Below, piece after piece: positions 35,485 to 47,950 of a stretch of DNA of 64,000 nucleotides. The notes beneath the pieces are model-generated. The model searched no databases. It was not told where the DNA came from and was given only the letters and a program-made list of their open reading frames with translations. Numbering within the stretch: the first letter of the stretch is position 1; the number at the start of each line of letters is the position of its first letter. The translations under genes were made by a program, and so were the position numbers. Source of the stretch: Tigriopus japonicus (taxonomy: Eukaryota; Arthropoda; Copepoda; Harpacticoida; Harpacticidae). The stretch spans positions 14,208,781 through 14,272,780 of the forward strand of contig CM021317.1 of NCBI GenBank assembly GCA_010645155.1. The letters are read 5' to 3'.

Positions 35485-36065
35485 CAGCGAGCACTGTTCA
35501 TCCAGTTCAGAAGAGGCAAAATTCAACATAATTCTAACTTTTGTGCAATACATGTAATATTGAATTGATATGCAAGAATCATCAAATATAACATTGGGAG
35601 GTGACATTGTTGGCAAATTTACTTGTAATATTAAGTGTTGTGTCTCTTGCCGAGTGCATGGATAGTGTTTAATTGGCCTACAGCGATGTCTTCCCGGCGG
35701 GTCGTAGCAGCATTCATAACGAAAGACAACAAAAAATTCTTCAAAACGTCTATTATTATCAAACTAATATCAAGTCTTGAAAATCCATAGAAAATAAGCT
35801 AAACCCTTTTTTCTTGAATGTCGTTACTGGTTTAACGTAACAGCTGTCACTTGTCTGTTATACATCGATCTTTGGGTCGCAAGCATTGCTTCAAGAAGCG
35901 GAAGGTGCGAGGCAATCTGGAACCTCTGAGTCGTCAATTTCACCATTTTATAATCTCTACAAAAGTTGGTGTTTGCATAGCACATGCTCAATAAAGATGT
36001 CCCCTCACGACGAATCACATCTACAGACCTCGAGTTGCCTCATTGCATTATTAAGTTTCTGAAAA

Positions 36066-36480
36066 CTAACTTTTTGGGCTTGAGCCTTCTTTTCGTTTCC
36101 GCCATCCAAATTGACTTGACATTCTTCGCCTTCGCTTCCAATTTCCCTGACAGAAAAAAATACGCTTTATGAAAACTTGGCTCCATCCAGTTTTCACATC
36201 GACATAGAACTGTGCCTCTTGAGCTTCCAGCAAAGATTTCAGGGCACAGGAAGGGGGGACGAAGACGCTAATGACAAATAAATTCACAAAGAAGAATTTG
36301 TTTTTGCTCTCCAAGAATTCAGCCGGCTTTGGAAATTTGGGCAAAAGCAACGCCACCTCTTTCAGTGAGTACAGTAGTAGCTGCTTCGTTACGTAGAAGC
36401 AGCCAACTCTCACACGATCTCAAATTCCAAACATCCGAGTCCGTTTACTTACGAAGATCACACTTTGGGAATCATAAAAT
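36066..36480 (-). CDS. Candidate spliced exons of an unidentified gene
   Basis: On the minus strand a frame reading LWLGIQWQFYDSQSVIF ends exactly at a strong donor TTC|GTAAGTAA (intron from 36452). A 72-nt intron would end at CGAAGCAG (36381). The same phase continues with LLLYSLKEVALLLPKFPKPAEF and runs 105 codons to a TAG at 36068-36066. The intron is the same compact size class as in the sulfotransferase gene. A further pyrimidine-rich acceptor (TTTTTTTCTGTCAG near 36150) could shift the end of the protein. The upstream start is not found, and the plus strand is also partly open here (35984-36172), so the gene is uncertain. No family is recognised. Confidence 0.3.
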
Positions 36481-37393
36481 TGCCACTGGATGCCGAGCCA
36501 CAAACTTGAGCCGTCGGAATGTCAAGGATTACTTGATTAAGCTGTCAGGTGAGCTGAATCAGTCAATACCTAAATGAACCAACCCGCCTAGAAAGCCCAG
36601 ATGGGTCTGTAGACGATAGATCAATCAAGAGAGCCCAAAGGCACACAAATAGTTTACATTACTATCTGAATGTGGGTGGGAGAATGTTCCGTGATCTCGT
36701 GTGATCTAAAGTGAGTTGTTCCCAATTTTGTCGGAAGTGGATCATTTGCATGCCACGTGGAACCTTGTTCTACTCTTGCGCACTTGCAGGCGCAAAAACA
36801 CGCAGCAATTCCACCTTGGATCTCATGTTTTACCACTGTTGAAAATGAAATTACGCCACCAGACAAACTGTTCTTATATTTGAACGTTGTTAGAAATGAA
36901 AGTGACAAAAAGTACAATTTTTAAAATGCAGATAAAATGTGCCAGAAGTAACTGTGGAAGGAACAACAGCAATGATCGTTTGAAACGACGCAAAATGAAG
37001 TAGATATTATGTCTACGAAAACATTTGTATTAGTTTGTTGACATTTTTTCGTAGTAGGGAGCCACTTCAGCTTGAATGTTACATAAATAATACTTAAAAA
37101 TGCTATTTCCATACTTCCAGATTTCAAGAAATAGCAACGTCAAATGGTATAAAAAGCACATTTGTAGTTGCAATGCACAATTTGTTATGCACATGAAAAT
37201 TTTTGTTGCCACTTTTTTGAACTTGTACTTGCAGTTCTGTAAAAGTAAAAACAAAACGGGCTTGGCAAGTCATACGGACCGATGAAGTTTGACTAGTTTA
37301 TTCAGGTGCGTATGTACGGATAAATATGTGTTATATAAACGGAAATGACAAGAATAGCCGACATGTACATGAGTAAGTAATTACTAATAAGTA
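36481..37393. other. Intergenic, nothing recognised
   Basis: Mutually antisense short frames only. No repeat with defined ends before the element at 37394. Confidence 0.35.
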
Positions 37394-37885
37394 GAGTGCG
37401 GAAAAAAATGTTGGAAAAAATGTCAAAAGAAGTTTTTAAGCTGGAAATATAGCGAAAAAAGGTTTTTTTTCAGCTGAAAACGGGCAAAAAAAGTTTTTTC
37501 CCAGATACAAATGAAAAAAAACGAAAAAAAAATCGCAAAAAAATACCAAAAAAAGTTTTCTCTTCTCATTTTGTCAATTGATAGGGCAAAATCTATTTTG
37601 TCTGTTGTTTTTGGGCCGGGATTCTTTTTCCTCGATTACTAGATAAAAATATACTTAGTGAAGTCTTTCACCCAGAAAAAAATGACGACCTCTTTTTTAG
37701 GTCGGAGTAAAATTTAAAAATACAGTTTTTTCGGGTCTGTAAAAGGTGGAAAAAGTTTTTTCTACTTAAGATTTCTACAAAATGCAAAAATAAGTTATAA
37801 AACCCAAAAACCGTTTTTTTCATTCGAAACTGTCCAAAAAAAGTTTTTTTAAAAATTTCAAGTTAAACCTTTTAAATCCTCGCTC
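37394..37885. repeat. Dispersed AAAAAGTTTT-rich repeat, copy 2
   Basis: Same orientation and block order as 11961-12428, 492 bp. The octamers beside its ends, AATAAGTA and AACAAATA, agree at 6 of 8, weakly hinting at an 8-bp duplication. Confidence 0.8.
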
Positions 37886-39227
37886 AACAAATAAGCAATC
37901 CTCAACAAGGCCCCAAAGTAAAAATATTGGGACCCTAAACTCGAAACGTCCAACAACAGCCCAAATATTATTACGTCAAGAATCGACGAGTTCATTCACT
38001 GTTTTGGTCGTAGGTGATTTCGGTCAGTGACAAGTCAGTCGGCTTTCCCCATCGGTTATTCCAAATTACCGTCCCATATCCCGACAGGGAATGAGCCTTC
38101 ATCCATTTCTCGGAATTGATCATTTGTTGCATTTTATTACCCTCCGAGTTGTCGGTAGTCCCCTGTAGGAACGAGTGAATGGAAAATCAAGTATGACAGC
38201 CGTGAACACGAGGCGCACGAGCAAGCCAATGAAGTGGAGTGTTGCCACAAGTCAGCCATTAATTACTCGTTCTCGCTCCCGGCCTCAATGACACCATGTC
38301 GTCTTCTTACAAAGAGAAGTCTTAAATTGTCAATGACATATGGGCCTACTGGCCTTCATGGTCAATCCGCAACCTATTTCTCGAGTGCGCCTTTTGTACA
38401 TACAGGCTATCAATTTGGCATCACAGGTGTACAAGGGTCTGTTTCGGCTCTCTGGAAATTTGTGACAAATTCTTCTTCTTGACTCTCAGAGATGTTAAGT
38501 AGAGGAGAGTTTTGAGAGTCAGAATATTGAAGAGAGGTTGCGTTTGCGAGGGGAAAATGGCTTGCGCCAAAACATTTTCCAAGATGTTTTAAAATGTAGA
38601 ATGTAAAGGATTTGCCAGATTGCTCAAATGTATTCATTAACTGGTGCGAAGAAACGACATATTGCTTGGCAGTGGAAGAAAAAAACAAATCGCAAAAACT
38701 TATGGATAAACAAATCACCTTGCAACTCATGAGTGCATAGCACCATTAAACCCTCTACAATTTTCTATGACACGCATTTTGTGGACGTAAACTTTACGTT
38801 TTAGGGGGTAGCTTGATGAATAAATAAAGGATAAGAAGTCATTTGAAAAAGAAAAAAGAATATGGTCATTGCTGAAAAAAAAGACAAAATTTGGTGGAAA
38901 CCAACTTACTTTCCCATTTTTCTGAAAAAATAATAAATCAGACTCTAAATCTCATTCTTCCATCTCTGATTATCGTCATCAAAGTCTCAGTTGTATTTTG
39001 AGACCTTTTTGACACTAAATAGCCTTCTCAAAGTTGATCCCAATTTTTCTCCTCAAAAATATCATGTGGGGTTGTTTTAAGGAAATCACATTTCAAAACA
39101 TAAAAATAGTGTTGTCTATGCAATAAGTTAAACCCTGCGATGAGTTATTGACGGATAGTATTTTTTTAAGTTATTCCATCCACCCTTCTGAAACCTTATC
39201 CTAAATACTTTTGAATGAAACGCAAGT
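37886..39227. other. Intergenic, nothing recognised
   Basis: No supported gene or repeat. Short frames at 38234-38482 (plus) and 38410-38730 (minus) overlap antisense. Confidence 0.35.
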
Positions 39228-39436
39228 CCGGATGTTTGGTGCTCCAATTCAAATGGCTCAAGTACATGTATACCAAAGTATAGTAAAAATGCCGATGATC
39301 GAGTATACGTAGTCTCTCTCTATATATAAGCTGTGTTTAAAAGGCAGCTTACGTACATAGACTATACTCACGCATTGCTACTTATACTCTACTTTGGAAT
39401 ACTTGAGTCATTTGAATTAGTGCACCTTACATCCGG
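39228..39436. mobile_element. Palindromic MITE, 209 bp
   Basis: The left arm CCGGATGTTTGGTGCTCCAA faces a right arm that reads inwards CCGGATGTAAGGTGCACTAA. Pairing continues through AATTCAAATG, CTCAAGTA and CCAAAGTA over about 80 bp each. The centre is TA-rich (TATATATAAG). I could not define a target duplication with confidence. Confidence 0.7.
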
Positions 39437-41887
39437 GCTACAAAGTACACTCTTTCAGGAGATCCAGTTACTTTTTATTCTCTCTCCATGAAGAACCAAA
39501 TTCCGTAGTGATTCATTCTGAGGGTTTTCAATTTACAATTTTTGATGGCAATATTTTTTTGTGTATCTTCCAATCATTTCACATTCATTAGAATCTCAGT
39601 CGAATTTTTTCCCATAGGGGATACTGCTAAAGAAAGCTCGTTCTTCCATCTTGCTGGCGCCAGTAGCCTTTCTAATATTTCATATCCAGGCCATTCTTGT
39701 GAAACTTGGAATTCCAAACTCCCTGTGTCCCCAAGGGAGACAGATCTTGTCGTCCTTGTTGAGGAATAAAGTGTCAAATCGGTTTTGGCGCAACCTTCAA
39801 GACTGTGGCGGCCATAATGTCCTGTAGCAGATGGAAAGCATCTTGATTTTAGATATTAGATAGCTTACCTACTACTAGCTTGTAGTGTGATAAATCACCT
39901 GGAGCTTGACAGTCCTCACCTTAGCAAGTGGAACACTGCTTAAACTCCGATTCTTAGACACATTAGTCCACGTCTTGCATTGAATCTCTTGAAGACACAG
40001 CGGGATATTTTCCGCGTGGACCGCAACATTTCGGAACGATTTCTGGAAAGACGAGCAAGCATGAAAGATAATTTCGCAATGGCCGGACTTACTAGTCAAT
40101 TCGCAAATGTCAAAACGATTATTTTTCATCCTTTCTCACCCACACACACCACAAGTTAGTGGGAAAGAGAAGGAGAGATATACAAAAAAGATTGGAGGGA
40201 AACATGATGAACAAGGCGATAAAACGTTCAAATATGCGGATTTCTGAGATCCAAACGATTGGCCAGTTTAGGGAAACAGTTCCAAGATCCACATGTTTTT
40301 GATCGGCTGTAACACCAGATTATTCCATCCACATTTTCTTGGCACCTTCGCATATTGTAGTTGGAAGGACGAGGAAAGAAATCAAATGTTATATCAACAT
40401 CATTGAATGCGTTGGGGGTGAGACTTTTTCAACTTTTGACGCATCAAGGCAAGCCAAACAAAACTCAAGTGCATTTCTAATTCCGACTTTTGACGCAATT
40501 TCTTCGCCTTTTGTTTTGATACAAGACAGACCTTTCGCATATCTCCTCGTAAAAGTAGCCAAGACGCAATTTCACTTCCAATGAATATTCTGAAACATTT
40601 TGGGCTTACAACTCACTACAACTATTAAAGTCGGTTTCCCAGACTTCCATTTCAAAATAGCACATTTTTTGTTTGACAATAGATCTCAAGTTAAAAATTC
40701 GCTCTCGAAAAGACGTGCAAAAATCCAATAAAGCTGAAATGAGCATTCCACATTCAGGTAGACAGACGTGAAGCACTCAAAAGTCAAGAAGGATCCCATT
40801 TGTTGGAATGGTGTTCCCTCCATCCAAATGTGAAACGCCTTTGGCGATCAAACCATTCCAGTTTGAAATTGGAAAAAGATAAGTCGGTCCACTGATTCAA
40901 TCCACGGTTTTAATGAACTAAGTAATAACGGTAGATCATTTCAAACCCTCTATTTGCAGGTAAGATAATATTGTGGCGAGAACAAACACAAGAATGTCTG
41001 TTTATTAGGCAGCTCTAATTTTTCGGTCCATATTTAGAGCACAGAACTGTCACGGGTCCATCTCCCTTCATTGACATTCGAATTCAGGAGGGGAACACCC
41101 GAATCGACGGATGACTTTTTGCATTGGGTCTTGATTTCACACTCATTTCACCTGAAAATGCTTGAGCTCAGGTAGTACAAGGAAGGTCTTGACAAGATCA
41201 CACGGTGGATTCAACGATTTCAATGAAGGAAATAGCGACCAAATTTGAGACAAAGGAGTAGTGAAAGGGGAACTTTTCTGGCAATGAAATGACAGCTTGA
41301 TTTTAGGGACAACCGCTTGCCTTAAAATAAGTGTCATTATAAGAACTGGGATTTTCATGCTGAACAGAAAATTTGACTTTAATCAAAAAAAATTGAAATG
41401 CAGCCTTATAAAAGTCACATTTGACCGCAAAAAGTATTTACTTCAGGTTTACGAGGAATTCATTTAACGCATAAATCCATTGATGCACCTCATCCAATAT
41501 GTTTTTTAGCTAAAGGAGTGACGTTTTTTTGGTCGCCGATAAATGGAAACAGAACTGAGAGTTTCGGCCATTATCAAAGAATCAAATCTGTTTCAATTTG
41601 GGGAAGGGTATTTTCAAAATTAATCACCAAGATCTTGATGTTACTTTTGTTGTATGGATGTAACGGGAAAGATGTGTCAATGCTTCCCAAACATTAATTG
41701 TTAGCAAATTTTATTACTTGAAAAGAGACCCGATAATTCAACAAACTAAATCAAATGTACGTATTCTTAAACTTTCGCAGCTAGATGAAGGCAAAACATG
41801 TTGCATTTCAAGACGAAAGGATGGACCTTGTTGCTTATCTTTTTAAGTTCTCATGGTTGTCTTAAGATGGCGCTAAGCTAATTGATT
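39437..41887. other. Intergenic, no supported gene
   Basis: Only short frames without motifs (for example 40339-40584, plus). No defined repeat. Confidence 0.35.
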
Positions 41888-41981
41888 CGAGATATTTTAC
41901 GCTAGATGACGCTACGCGTGCTTCGTTGAGATGCAAATTTCAATGAAGCACGTGCAGCGCCTTCTAACGTCAGATATCTCG
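41888..41981. repeat. 94-bp imperfect hairpin
   Basis: CGAGATATTTTACGCTAGAT at the left pairs with the right arm ending ATATCTCG. Both arms carry (C/G)ACGTGCTTC or CGCGTGCTTC cores around an 18-nt loop. It looks like a tiny foldback MITE. A microRNA precursor is not supported, since nothing indicates transcription. Confidence 0.6.
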
Positions 41982-42143
41982 ATTTTTTGTGGGTTGATTG
42001 CGGATTTTGTAGCTTTACTAAAAAATAGCTTTACGCCATTTTTTGACACTTGTGAAAACTTAAATACTAAACAACCGGTTCAAGATGAAGTCATTAGCCC
42101 AATATTTAGCTTGAGCTAAATTGAGCCAAGAAATTTCTACGTT

Positions 42144-42770
42144 ATGCTTCAAGTATTTAAAGTTCGCAAATGGAAACAATGCAGAGTGCATTACGGAAGA
42201 AATGTTTGGTTAGAAAAATTGTTAAATGTGGTTTTTGTCCTTTCACCATCCTTGAAGCCAATGTGTATGTTGAAGTTCGGCTTGTTTATTTATTTTCTCC
42301 GCTCGTTTTGGGTCGTGTTCCTCTCACAAAAGTCGCTTGCATGCGCCCATGACAAAGGATTTCGACTTTCAATGGAGTCGTTATCTCCAGTACAAAACCC
42401 TAACAACATGTCAAACATTGCGTCTCCACTCTATTTAAGACCTGATTTCCCTCGTTCCACAGCCATCCATTATTCAGCCCAAGTACTGCGAAGATTTCAA
42501 ATTTTGAAGATTAGCATCGGTGAAATATTGCCGTTTCACCTTAAAAAAGCGGTTTTTTTCCTAAATCAAAAGCATTTTTTGGAACAGATTGTCTTCAGAA
42601 GTCTTTGTCAGATAAGACCCTTTTTGGTACAACTGATTCCTTACTTCATTGAGAAAAGTTCCATTGACTTTGTTGAAACTGTTCTCTGTCGTTCAAGGGT
42701 GTTCATTTGCTTCAAATTGGACCTCGAGGAAAACAGAGTCTCTTGGGTATCCATGTTTCACTTGGTTTAA
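42144..42770 (+). CDS. Unidentified 208-codon ATG-initiated open frame
   Basis: The longest unexplained ATG-initiated single frame in the window. The product is rich in Phe, Leu and Ile with basic residues (for example HYSAQVLRRFQILKISIGE), has no signal peptide I would trust and no motif I recognise. In DNA this AT-rich a frame this long is unusual but can arise by chance, and the composition is close to what random AT-rich sequence gives. No splice or poly(A) evidence was sought successfully. Confidence 0.2.
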   Translation: MLQVFKVRKWKQCRVHYGRNVWLEKLLNVVFVLSPSLKPMCMLKFGLFIYFLRSFWVVFLSQKSLACAHDKGFRLSMESLSPVQNPNNMSNIASPLYLRPDFPRSTAIHYSAQVLRRFQILKISIGEILPFHLKKAVFFLNQKHFLEQIVFRSLCQIRPFLVQLIPYFIEKSSIDFVETVLCRSRVFICFKLDLEENRVSWVSMFHLV

Positions 42771-43605
42771 CTTCAGTTGGTTCTTTTATTTGCCCAAGCT
42801 CCTTCTCCTCCTCTGTAGTCAGTAGTCACGCTTTCCCTCATGCAAACAAATCTGAAATGAAGAAAGACCACCCTCTCTAGAACTGAAACCTTCGGTGGTC
42901 AAAAAACAACTTGAGGGGACTAAAAAACATTCTTAGGTATGGAATGTAAAAGCAAACCTCTGGCATTAAGCTAGAATAAATCTTTAATGATGAAGTCGGG
43001 ATAGAAAAGCTACTTTGGCTAATACGGTTTTCCTTGATCAAGAAAAACGTAGGATAAATATTTGAGGAGTTATGAGTCACGTTCGCAAATTTACTTCCAT
43101 AGATGATTTTTTAATATCGATTTGTAAGGATTAATTTGTATGATTCTCATTGTTTTAAACACAAGGTAAAATGTTCAAAAATATATCCTCTTCAAAATGA
43201 GGTATTGCGTTATTGCTATCAGGATAAACCTTTAATGTTGCTTTCTTCTATTTGGTGAAGCAAGAGAACTCAAGGTCAATGATTTGATCATAGGTCTGAC
43301 GAAGAAACCCTATTTTAAGATTCTCTTAAAGAGTTTGAAGCCGTTGCTAAAAAAATTGTACTCCTCAATCCTTTCATATCGACGTTAATAAACGAAGAAT
43401 TTGATGCAGAGAGAGCCTCCAAAATAGATTTGAAATGTTTTCAAATTACGTTTGAAAAATAATTCAAGAAAGAACACTTCTCTCCAAGGCATAGAGAGAT
43501 GGACATTGTATCTGCAATTTTAAACAAACAGCCTCTTCAATGATGTCCAAAAAAAGAGCACGAAAGCCAAAATATTCTAGCTAAATATTATCGACCTCCC
43601 TGTCA
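42771..43605. other. Intergenic, nothing recognised
   Basis: AT-rich, without defined features. Confidence 0.35.
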
Positions 43606-43613
43606 GTCATCAC

Positions 43614-44274
43614 TAGAGCGGCCAAAAATATTTAATTTTGAATGCCAATTATCTAAATAACATTCAAGGCAAAAATTTCACAATATCTATGTAAATATTT
43701 GAATCACACTCAAATATTTTAGAAATACTTAATTTTGAAGGGTTTCAGGGGAAAAAGATTGGTATTTTTTCAATGCTTTTTTGTAATCCAATTTTTTGAT
43801 GAAAAATCGGCAATGACGGAAATGCAGGTAGACCGATCTTTGTTGTTAAAAAAATATTTCTAATGGTGAAAATTGATTATTCTTGACAGCTTTTATTTAG
43901 TCTACACATCAAATTGTATTATATTGACCAAGATTTGGTCAAATATTCAATTCAGTTTTTACATCATTCTCTTTTGATTGGAGCTGCGGTTTTCTTTTCA
44001 AGATTAAAATCCGTCATGTTATTTTCGAGGCCAAACTCAGCAATTATTTACTTCCCATTTCTTGAAAAATTGGGAAATTTTAGCAATATGTTTTCAGAAA
44101 GACCAGATTTTTGCTAAAACTTCAAAAGCTTTATTGAAATCATGAAGATTCTTGAAATAATTCATTGGAAAACGGGAATTTTCTTTCTTGTTTTGGAAGA
44201 AAACTGCTCAAAACACCAAAATATGAAAATTAAATATATTTTTTTCATTTAACTGAATATTTTCGGCCGCTCTA
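43614..44274. mobile_element. hAT-like MITE, 661 bp, TAGAGCGGCC ends
   Basis: Inverted ends TAGAGCGGCCAAAAATATT and TAGAGCGGCCGAAAATATT. The flanking octamers GTCATCAC (43606-43613) and GTCATTAC (44275-44282) match at 7 of 8. The interior is very AT-rich with ATTTAATTTTGAA and AATATTT repeats. A 67-codon frame inside is not a transposase. Confidence 0.8.
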
Positions 44275-44332
44275 GTCATTACGAAATCTTGTATTTCTAC
44301 ATTTATCTCTTTAAAAAATTAAATGTATCAAC

Positions 44333-44653
44333 TAGTGATGGACCAAAAGGGCTCATAACCGAAACCGAAAGTTTCAGCCGAAAGAGGGCTTAACCGAAAC
44401 CAAAAGCAGCTGACTACGAAATTGTATAAATGCAAAATCCACCTTAAAAATTAAATTGCTCATGTGTTCGATGTTGGGTAGGTCGCAGATTTTGAAAAAT
44501 CGGGAAACTTGAATTTCAGTCTTTTTGGACGATTTTTTTTTCGATTTTGTTGTCAAACTCTGTCCTTTATAGTGCATGTCTGCTTTCGGTTTCGGTAGGC
44601 ATAACCGAAACCGAACCGAAATTTCGGCCGAAAGCGTTGTCGGTATATCACTA
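44333..44653. mobile_element. CGGTTTCGG-rich hAT-like MITE, copy at 44 kb
   Basis: 321 bp. Ends TAGTGATGGACCAAAAGGGC and, inwards from the right, TAGTGATATACCGACAACGC. The flanks GTATCAAC and GTGTCAAC match at 7 of 8. Same family as 18178-18527 but in the opposite orientation. Multiple CCGAAACCGAAAG blocks occur. Confidence 0.8.
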
Positions 44654-44661
44654 GTGTCAAC

Positions 44662-45709
44662 TTGACAATTTACCACGATCAATCGAGAACATAAAAAGGG
44701 TTATCAAATCATCTGAAGTGGTCCCAATGCAAGTCTCTCAAAAGAAGATTGGCAGAGTTGGTTTGAAATAGGGTCTTTGCAATTACAGCAAGTGGAATTC
44801 GTCAGTGTTCCTCCTTCACGTTTTCCAATCGGATTCCCGGATTGATTGAACAATTTTGGAAGCTCGTGCACTCACTCGTGGGAATGATCCATTGTTTTCG
44901 GGTATTGGACCACAAGTTTTGCGAGAGATTGTTCCATTCAGACCGGGAAGGCAATCTATCATCTAGATGAAACATCTTTTCTAAGAAATCTCATTTCTTT
45001 TCAACTCTATTCTTGACTCTTTCTCTTTCTCTAGAGAGAGAGAGCGTGTCCTCAATAGTATTAGTAGGTCTTAAATAAACCACATGGAGAGCAGGGAGAG
45101 ACAGTTGTCATGATTGAACTAAGCAGCAGAAGACGAAAAAAGTTCTAAAATGTCTCCCCTCAAGGCCGAGTCAGAGATGTCTTCGTCTCGTTCGTTTGAG
45201 TCTTGTCAACCTCAAAGTTTGGATCAAGTGACGAATGAGCGAAATTTGCTCTGAAGTCGTGTCCACTCTGCTAATCTTTTCAACAGGACCACGTCGTGCC
45301 AGAAAATTAATCTGTTCTTCTCTGCTTTGACTTTTGAGAGTGATTTTGATAAGCACTATGCGCGTAGTCGGAGTTTACTCAAGGAGGTTTCCAGGTACGA
45401 CAAACCTTGTCGACCATCTCTCTCGTCACTTTCTTTCTTTCTTTCGTTCGTTCGTTGGGAGTAGTTTTGAGTGACAAACCTGTCAATCAAAGGAAATGTC
45501 ACGGGGTTCCCCTCGTATCTACTACATGTGTCCAAGTCCCAAAGTCAAGCTCGGAGCTTTGTCGAGATGGGATCACTGATGAAGGTTCGTCCATCGCCGT
45601 GGGAGACAAAAACAAACATGTCAGAAGGATTGCTTCAAAGACACGAATCTAGTTTCAATCCAGAGTTGGCTGAAGCTTCTTTTGTTGAAATAGGCGTTTT
45701 CATCTCGAG
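44662..45709. other. Intergenic; short simple repeats
   Basis: CT/GA-rich microsatellite at about 45015-45048 and a TTTC/GTTC run at about 45431-45456. No supported gene. Confidence 0.4.
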
Positions 45710-46285
45710 TCATGGATTTCTAGACTACTGGACCACGAGGTTGTTAGGTTGGCGCAATAAACCGGTTTGCGATCCAAGTCCAATAGACCGTCTTGGGGTG
45801 GATTGACTTTGCATTAGCTGATTGAGTAACAATATCAAAACAAAGTGAAAAACCCAAAGAAAGAGTTTGTTCTCTTGTTTCTTGTTCCAAAAAATTGTTT
45901 CATTAAGCTAGTTTTGACCGTAGATATCTATACTATTGGATGTCTTACGAACGACTGCTTGGTTTTCAAAACAGTACAATAAACCGGTTTGTGGTCAATT
46001 CCCAGGAGACCGTTCTTTGTATTGTTTTACCAACCAAACGGTCAGATGTTTGACGTCCAGTAGTCTAGATGTCTTGACCTATGGTTGAGGAGAAGTCAAG
46101 TTCCAACACATTCATGTGCAGGTCAGCTTGTTCAAATCCAAACCAAGATATCCAAAGTATTTCCAGCTTAGGGCTGATCACCACTAAAATTACGTTGTCT
46201 GTTTTGTGGTTTTCCATTTGATTGTTGTACCATCGTAGTCGGCAATTGTTCAATATCCAGTGATCTAGAAATCTATGTCAAGCTA
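45710..46285. repeat. Cluster of CATAGATATCTAGAC-type MITE copies
   Basis: Three partial or rearranged copies of the family that is complete at 52989-53146. The left half is at about 45712-45790 (TGGATTTCTAGACTACTGG, AATAAACCGGTTTG). A nearly complete copy lies at 45919-46070 with flanking octamers GTTTTGAC and GTCTTGAC. A right end is near 46250-46275 (CCAGTGATCTAGAAATCTATG). Confidence 0.65.
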
Positions 46286-47461
46286 AGAGTGTGTCCAAGA
46301 AAAGTTGGATGTTGTCAAGTTCATTGTTAGCTGACAATGGACATTCCAAAATGGAATGCCAATGATTTTGAGCATAATGACTTTCCAAAGTGAATGTGGG
46401 TAAAGCTGGAGCCAAGAGAAACCTGCTTCTGTTTTCACTATTTGACGATGTTGCCATTGTTAAACATACTTGTTGTGATGGGAATGTTCAGATCCGTCAC
46501 GGCGCATTTTTTCTGGTGGGTGTATTCATACATATTTCTTCTTTGCCGTGACGTCATTTGAAGGCTGCCTTCCGGTCATTTGGATTTTAGAGATGAATCA
46601 AATCGAACCTTCCGAAAGCTTTTCCACTGGAACTTGAAAACCAAACAAATTTTGAATGACCTTAGACACTTCTTTGGGCAAACAGAAAACTCGATATCCC
46701 TTCTGGCGCAAGGCTGCCTTTGACCAATTAGTGCTGTGTTCCATCACTAGTCTTCATACACGTTGTACAAGAATTTCTCACCAATTCTAATAGAACTCAT
46801 CAAGCGACTTTAAAATGAACCTAGTTAGGGAGAGGAAAGTTCGATTAGTTTTTGGCGACGCCTGGGAATCTGCAGCAAGGCCTGGATTTATGCCGATGGA
46901 ATGTTAGTTGGCTCTCGGCGGCGTGACAAGTCATTTTAACGTTGGCTGCTTAACCTTGGCGCTAACTTACCCCACGTGAAATTTGCCAGGACATTCGTTC
47001 ATGTCAAGACGTCACCTTTTTTGCTGGTTCCACATTGTTCCAGCCAGTTCCTCTTCCTCAATTCCTCGGTCGGCGATTCCCAATTTCTTTGGCTCTCCAA
47101 GCACACGTGCATCTTGGCCAATGTGGACCAAAGCACACATGAATGTGTATGCATGAATGAATGCCCACAGGAAGAATTTTCACACACATCGTCACGATAA
47201 TACCTTTTTGAATTGAAAAACAGGGACAATTCCTCACTTTCTCAAAGCCTGACTTGACGTTTTCACCTGAGCAGAATAACACCGATTCCGGAGATTGAGT
47301 CACGTTTAGTTCGGGATTGTTAATTCTATTCGAACGGAACACGAGAACAAACGCTCCGTCCTTCACTAACGATCTAGATTCTCCAGTGTTACGTACGTTA
47401 GAGCCTTTTTTTGGTGCACGTGTTTTTGCTCTCAAACTTTGATAAAGCACACCATGTTTGC
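46286..47461. other. No gene assigned
   Basis: Frames on both strands at 46976-47486 overlap each other and cannot be resolved. No repeat with defined ends. Confidence 0.35.
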
Positions 47462-47950
47462 TCATTTTCGTTGAGTTGGGATGCAATTGTAACTGATTCT
47501 CCTTGGACCTTTAGGACGGACCCAAGGTGCTCGATTGCCTTTGATATCCTTAGTCAGAACGAACGGATAATGAGCTGTAATCGTCTGAGAATGGATTGTT
47601 TCACCTTGGAGCAAAGTTTTGACATGAACTTCCGTCTGCGTGGGAAATTGGTCCACCGTCCGTCGTTCCACTTTGTCATCAAATTAGTTTGATCTTTAGC
47701 CCAATTGTGGTGAGGAAGAAAGAAGGAAGGAACAACATGAGCCGTAAAAAATGCAGTTCTGCGGACCTCAAAGAAAACCCCTCAAAAAGAGACGTCAAAG
47801 TGCTCCCCAGAGATAAATTGGAAAGCTCACGTAACCCATTAAGCGTCTAAACATTGTTTTCTTACCTTCAGGCACCTTCTTTATGGACTCCAGCTGCTTG
47901 ATTGAAAGAAGCACCACCTTCGAATTCCGAGATCCGAGAAATGGATCCAT
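47462..47950 (-). CDS. Candidate small two-exon gene, product unknown
   Basis: Exon 1 (47950-47866) starts MDPFLGSRNSKVVLLSIKQL and ends in phase 1 at the consensus donor CCTGAAG|GTAAGAAAA. Two acceptors keep phase 1. CTAAAG at about 47690, behind a TTCCTTCCTTCTTTCTTCC tract, gives a basic tail ending in LIIRSF. ACAAAG at 47671 gives VERRTVDQFPTQTEV and 97 residues in all, ending at the TGA 47464-47462. I cannot choose between them. The reverse strand is also open, and the same bases give a plausible acceptor (CTTACCTTCAG|GC), so even the strand is not certain. Confidence 0.3.

Noticed and set aside
41888..41981. MicroRNA precursor
   Set aside because: The hairpin geometry is possible, but the arms look like a miniature foldback element and nothing indicates transcription.
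42144..42770. Real single-exon membrane protein gene
   Set aside because: The length is notable, but the composition resembles translated AT-rich noise and there is no motif. Kept only as a low-confidence frame.
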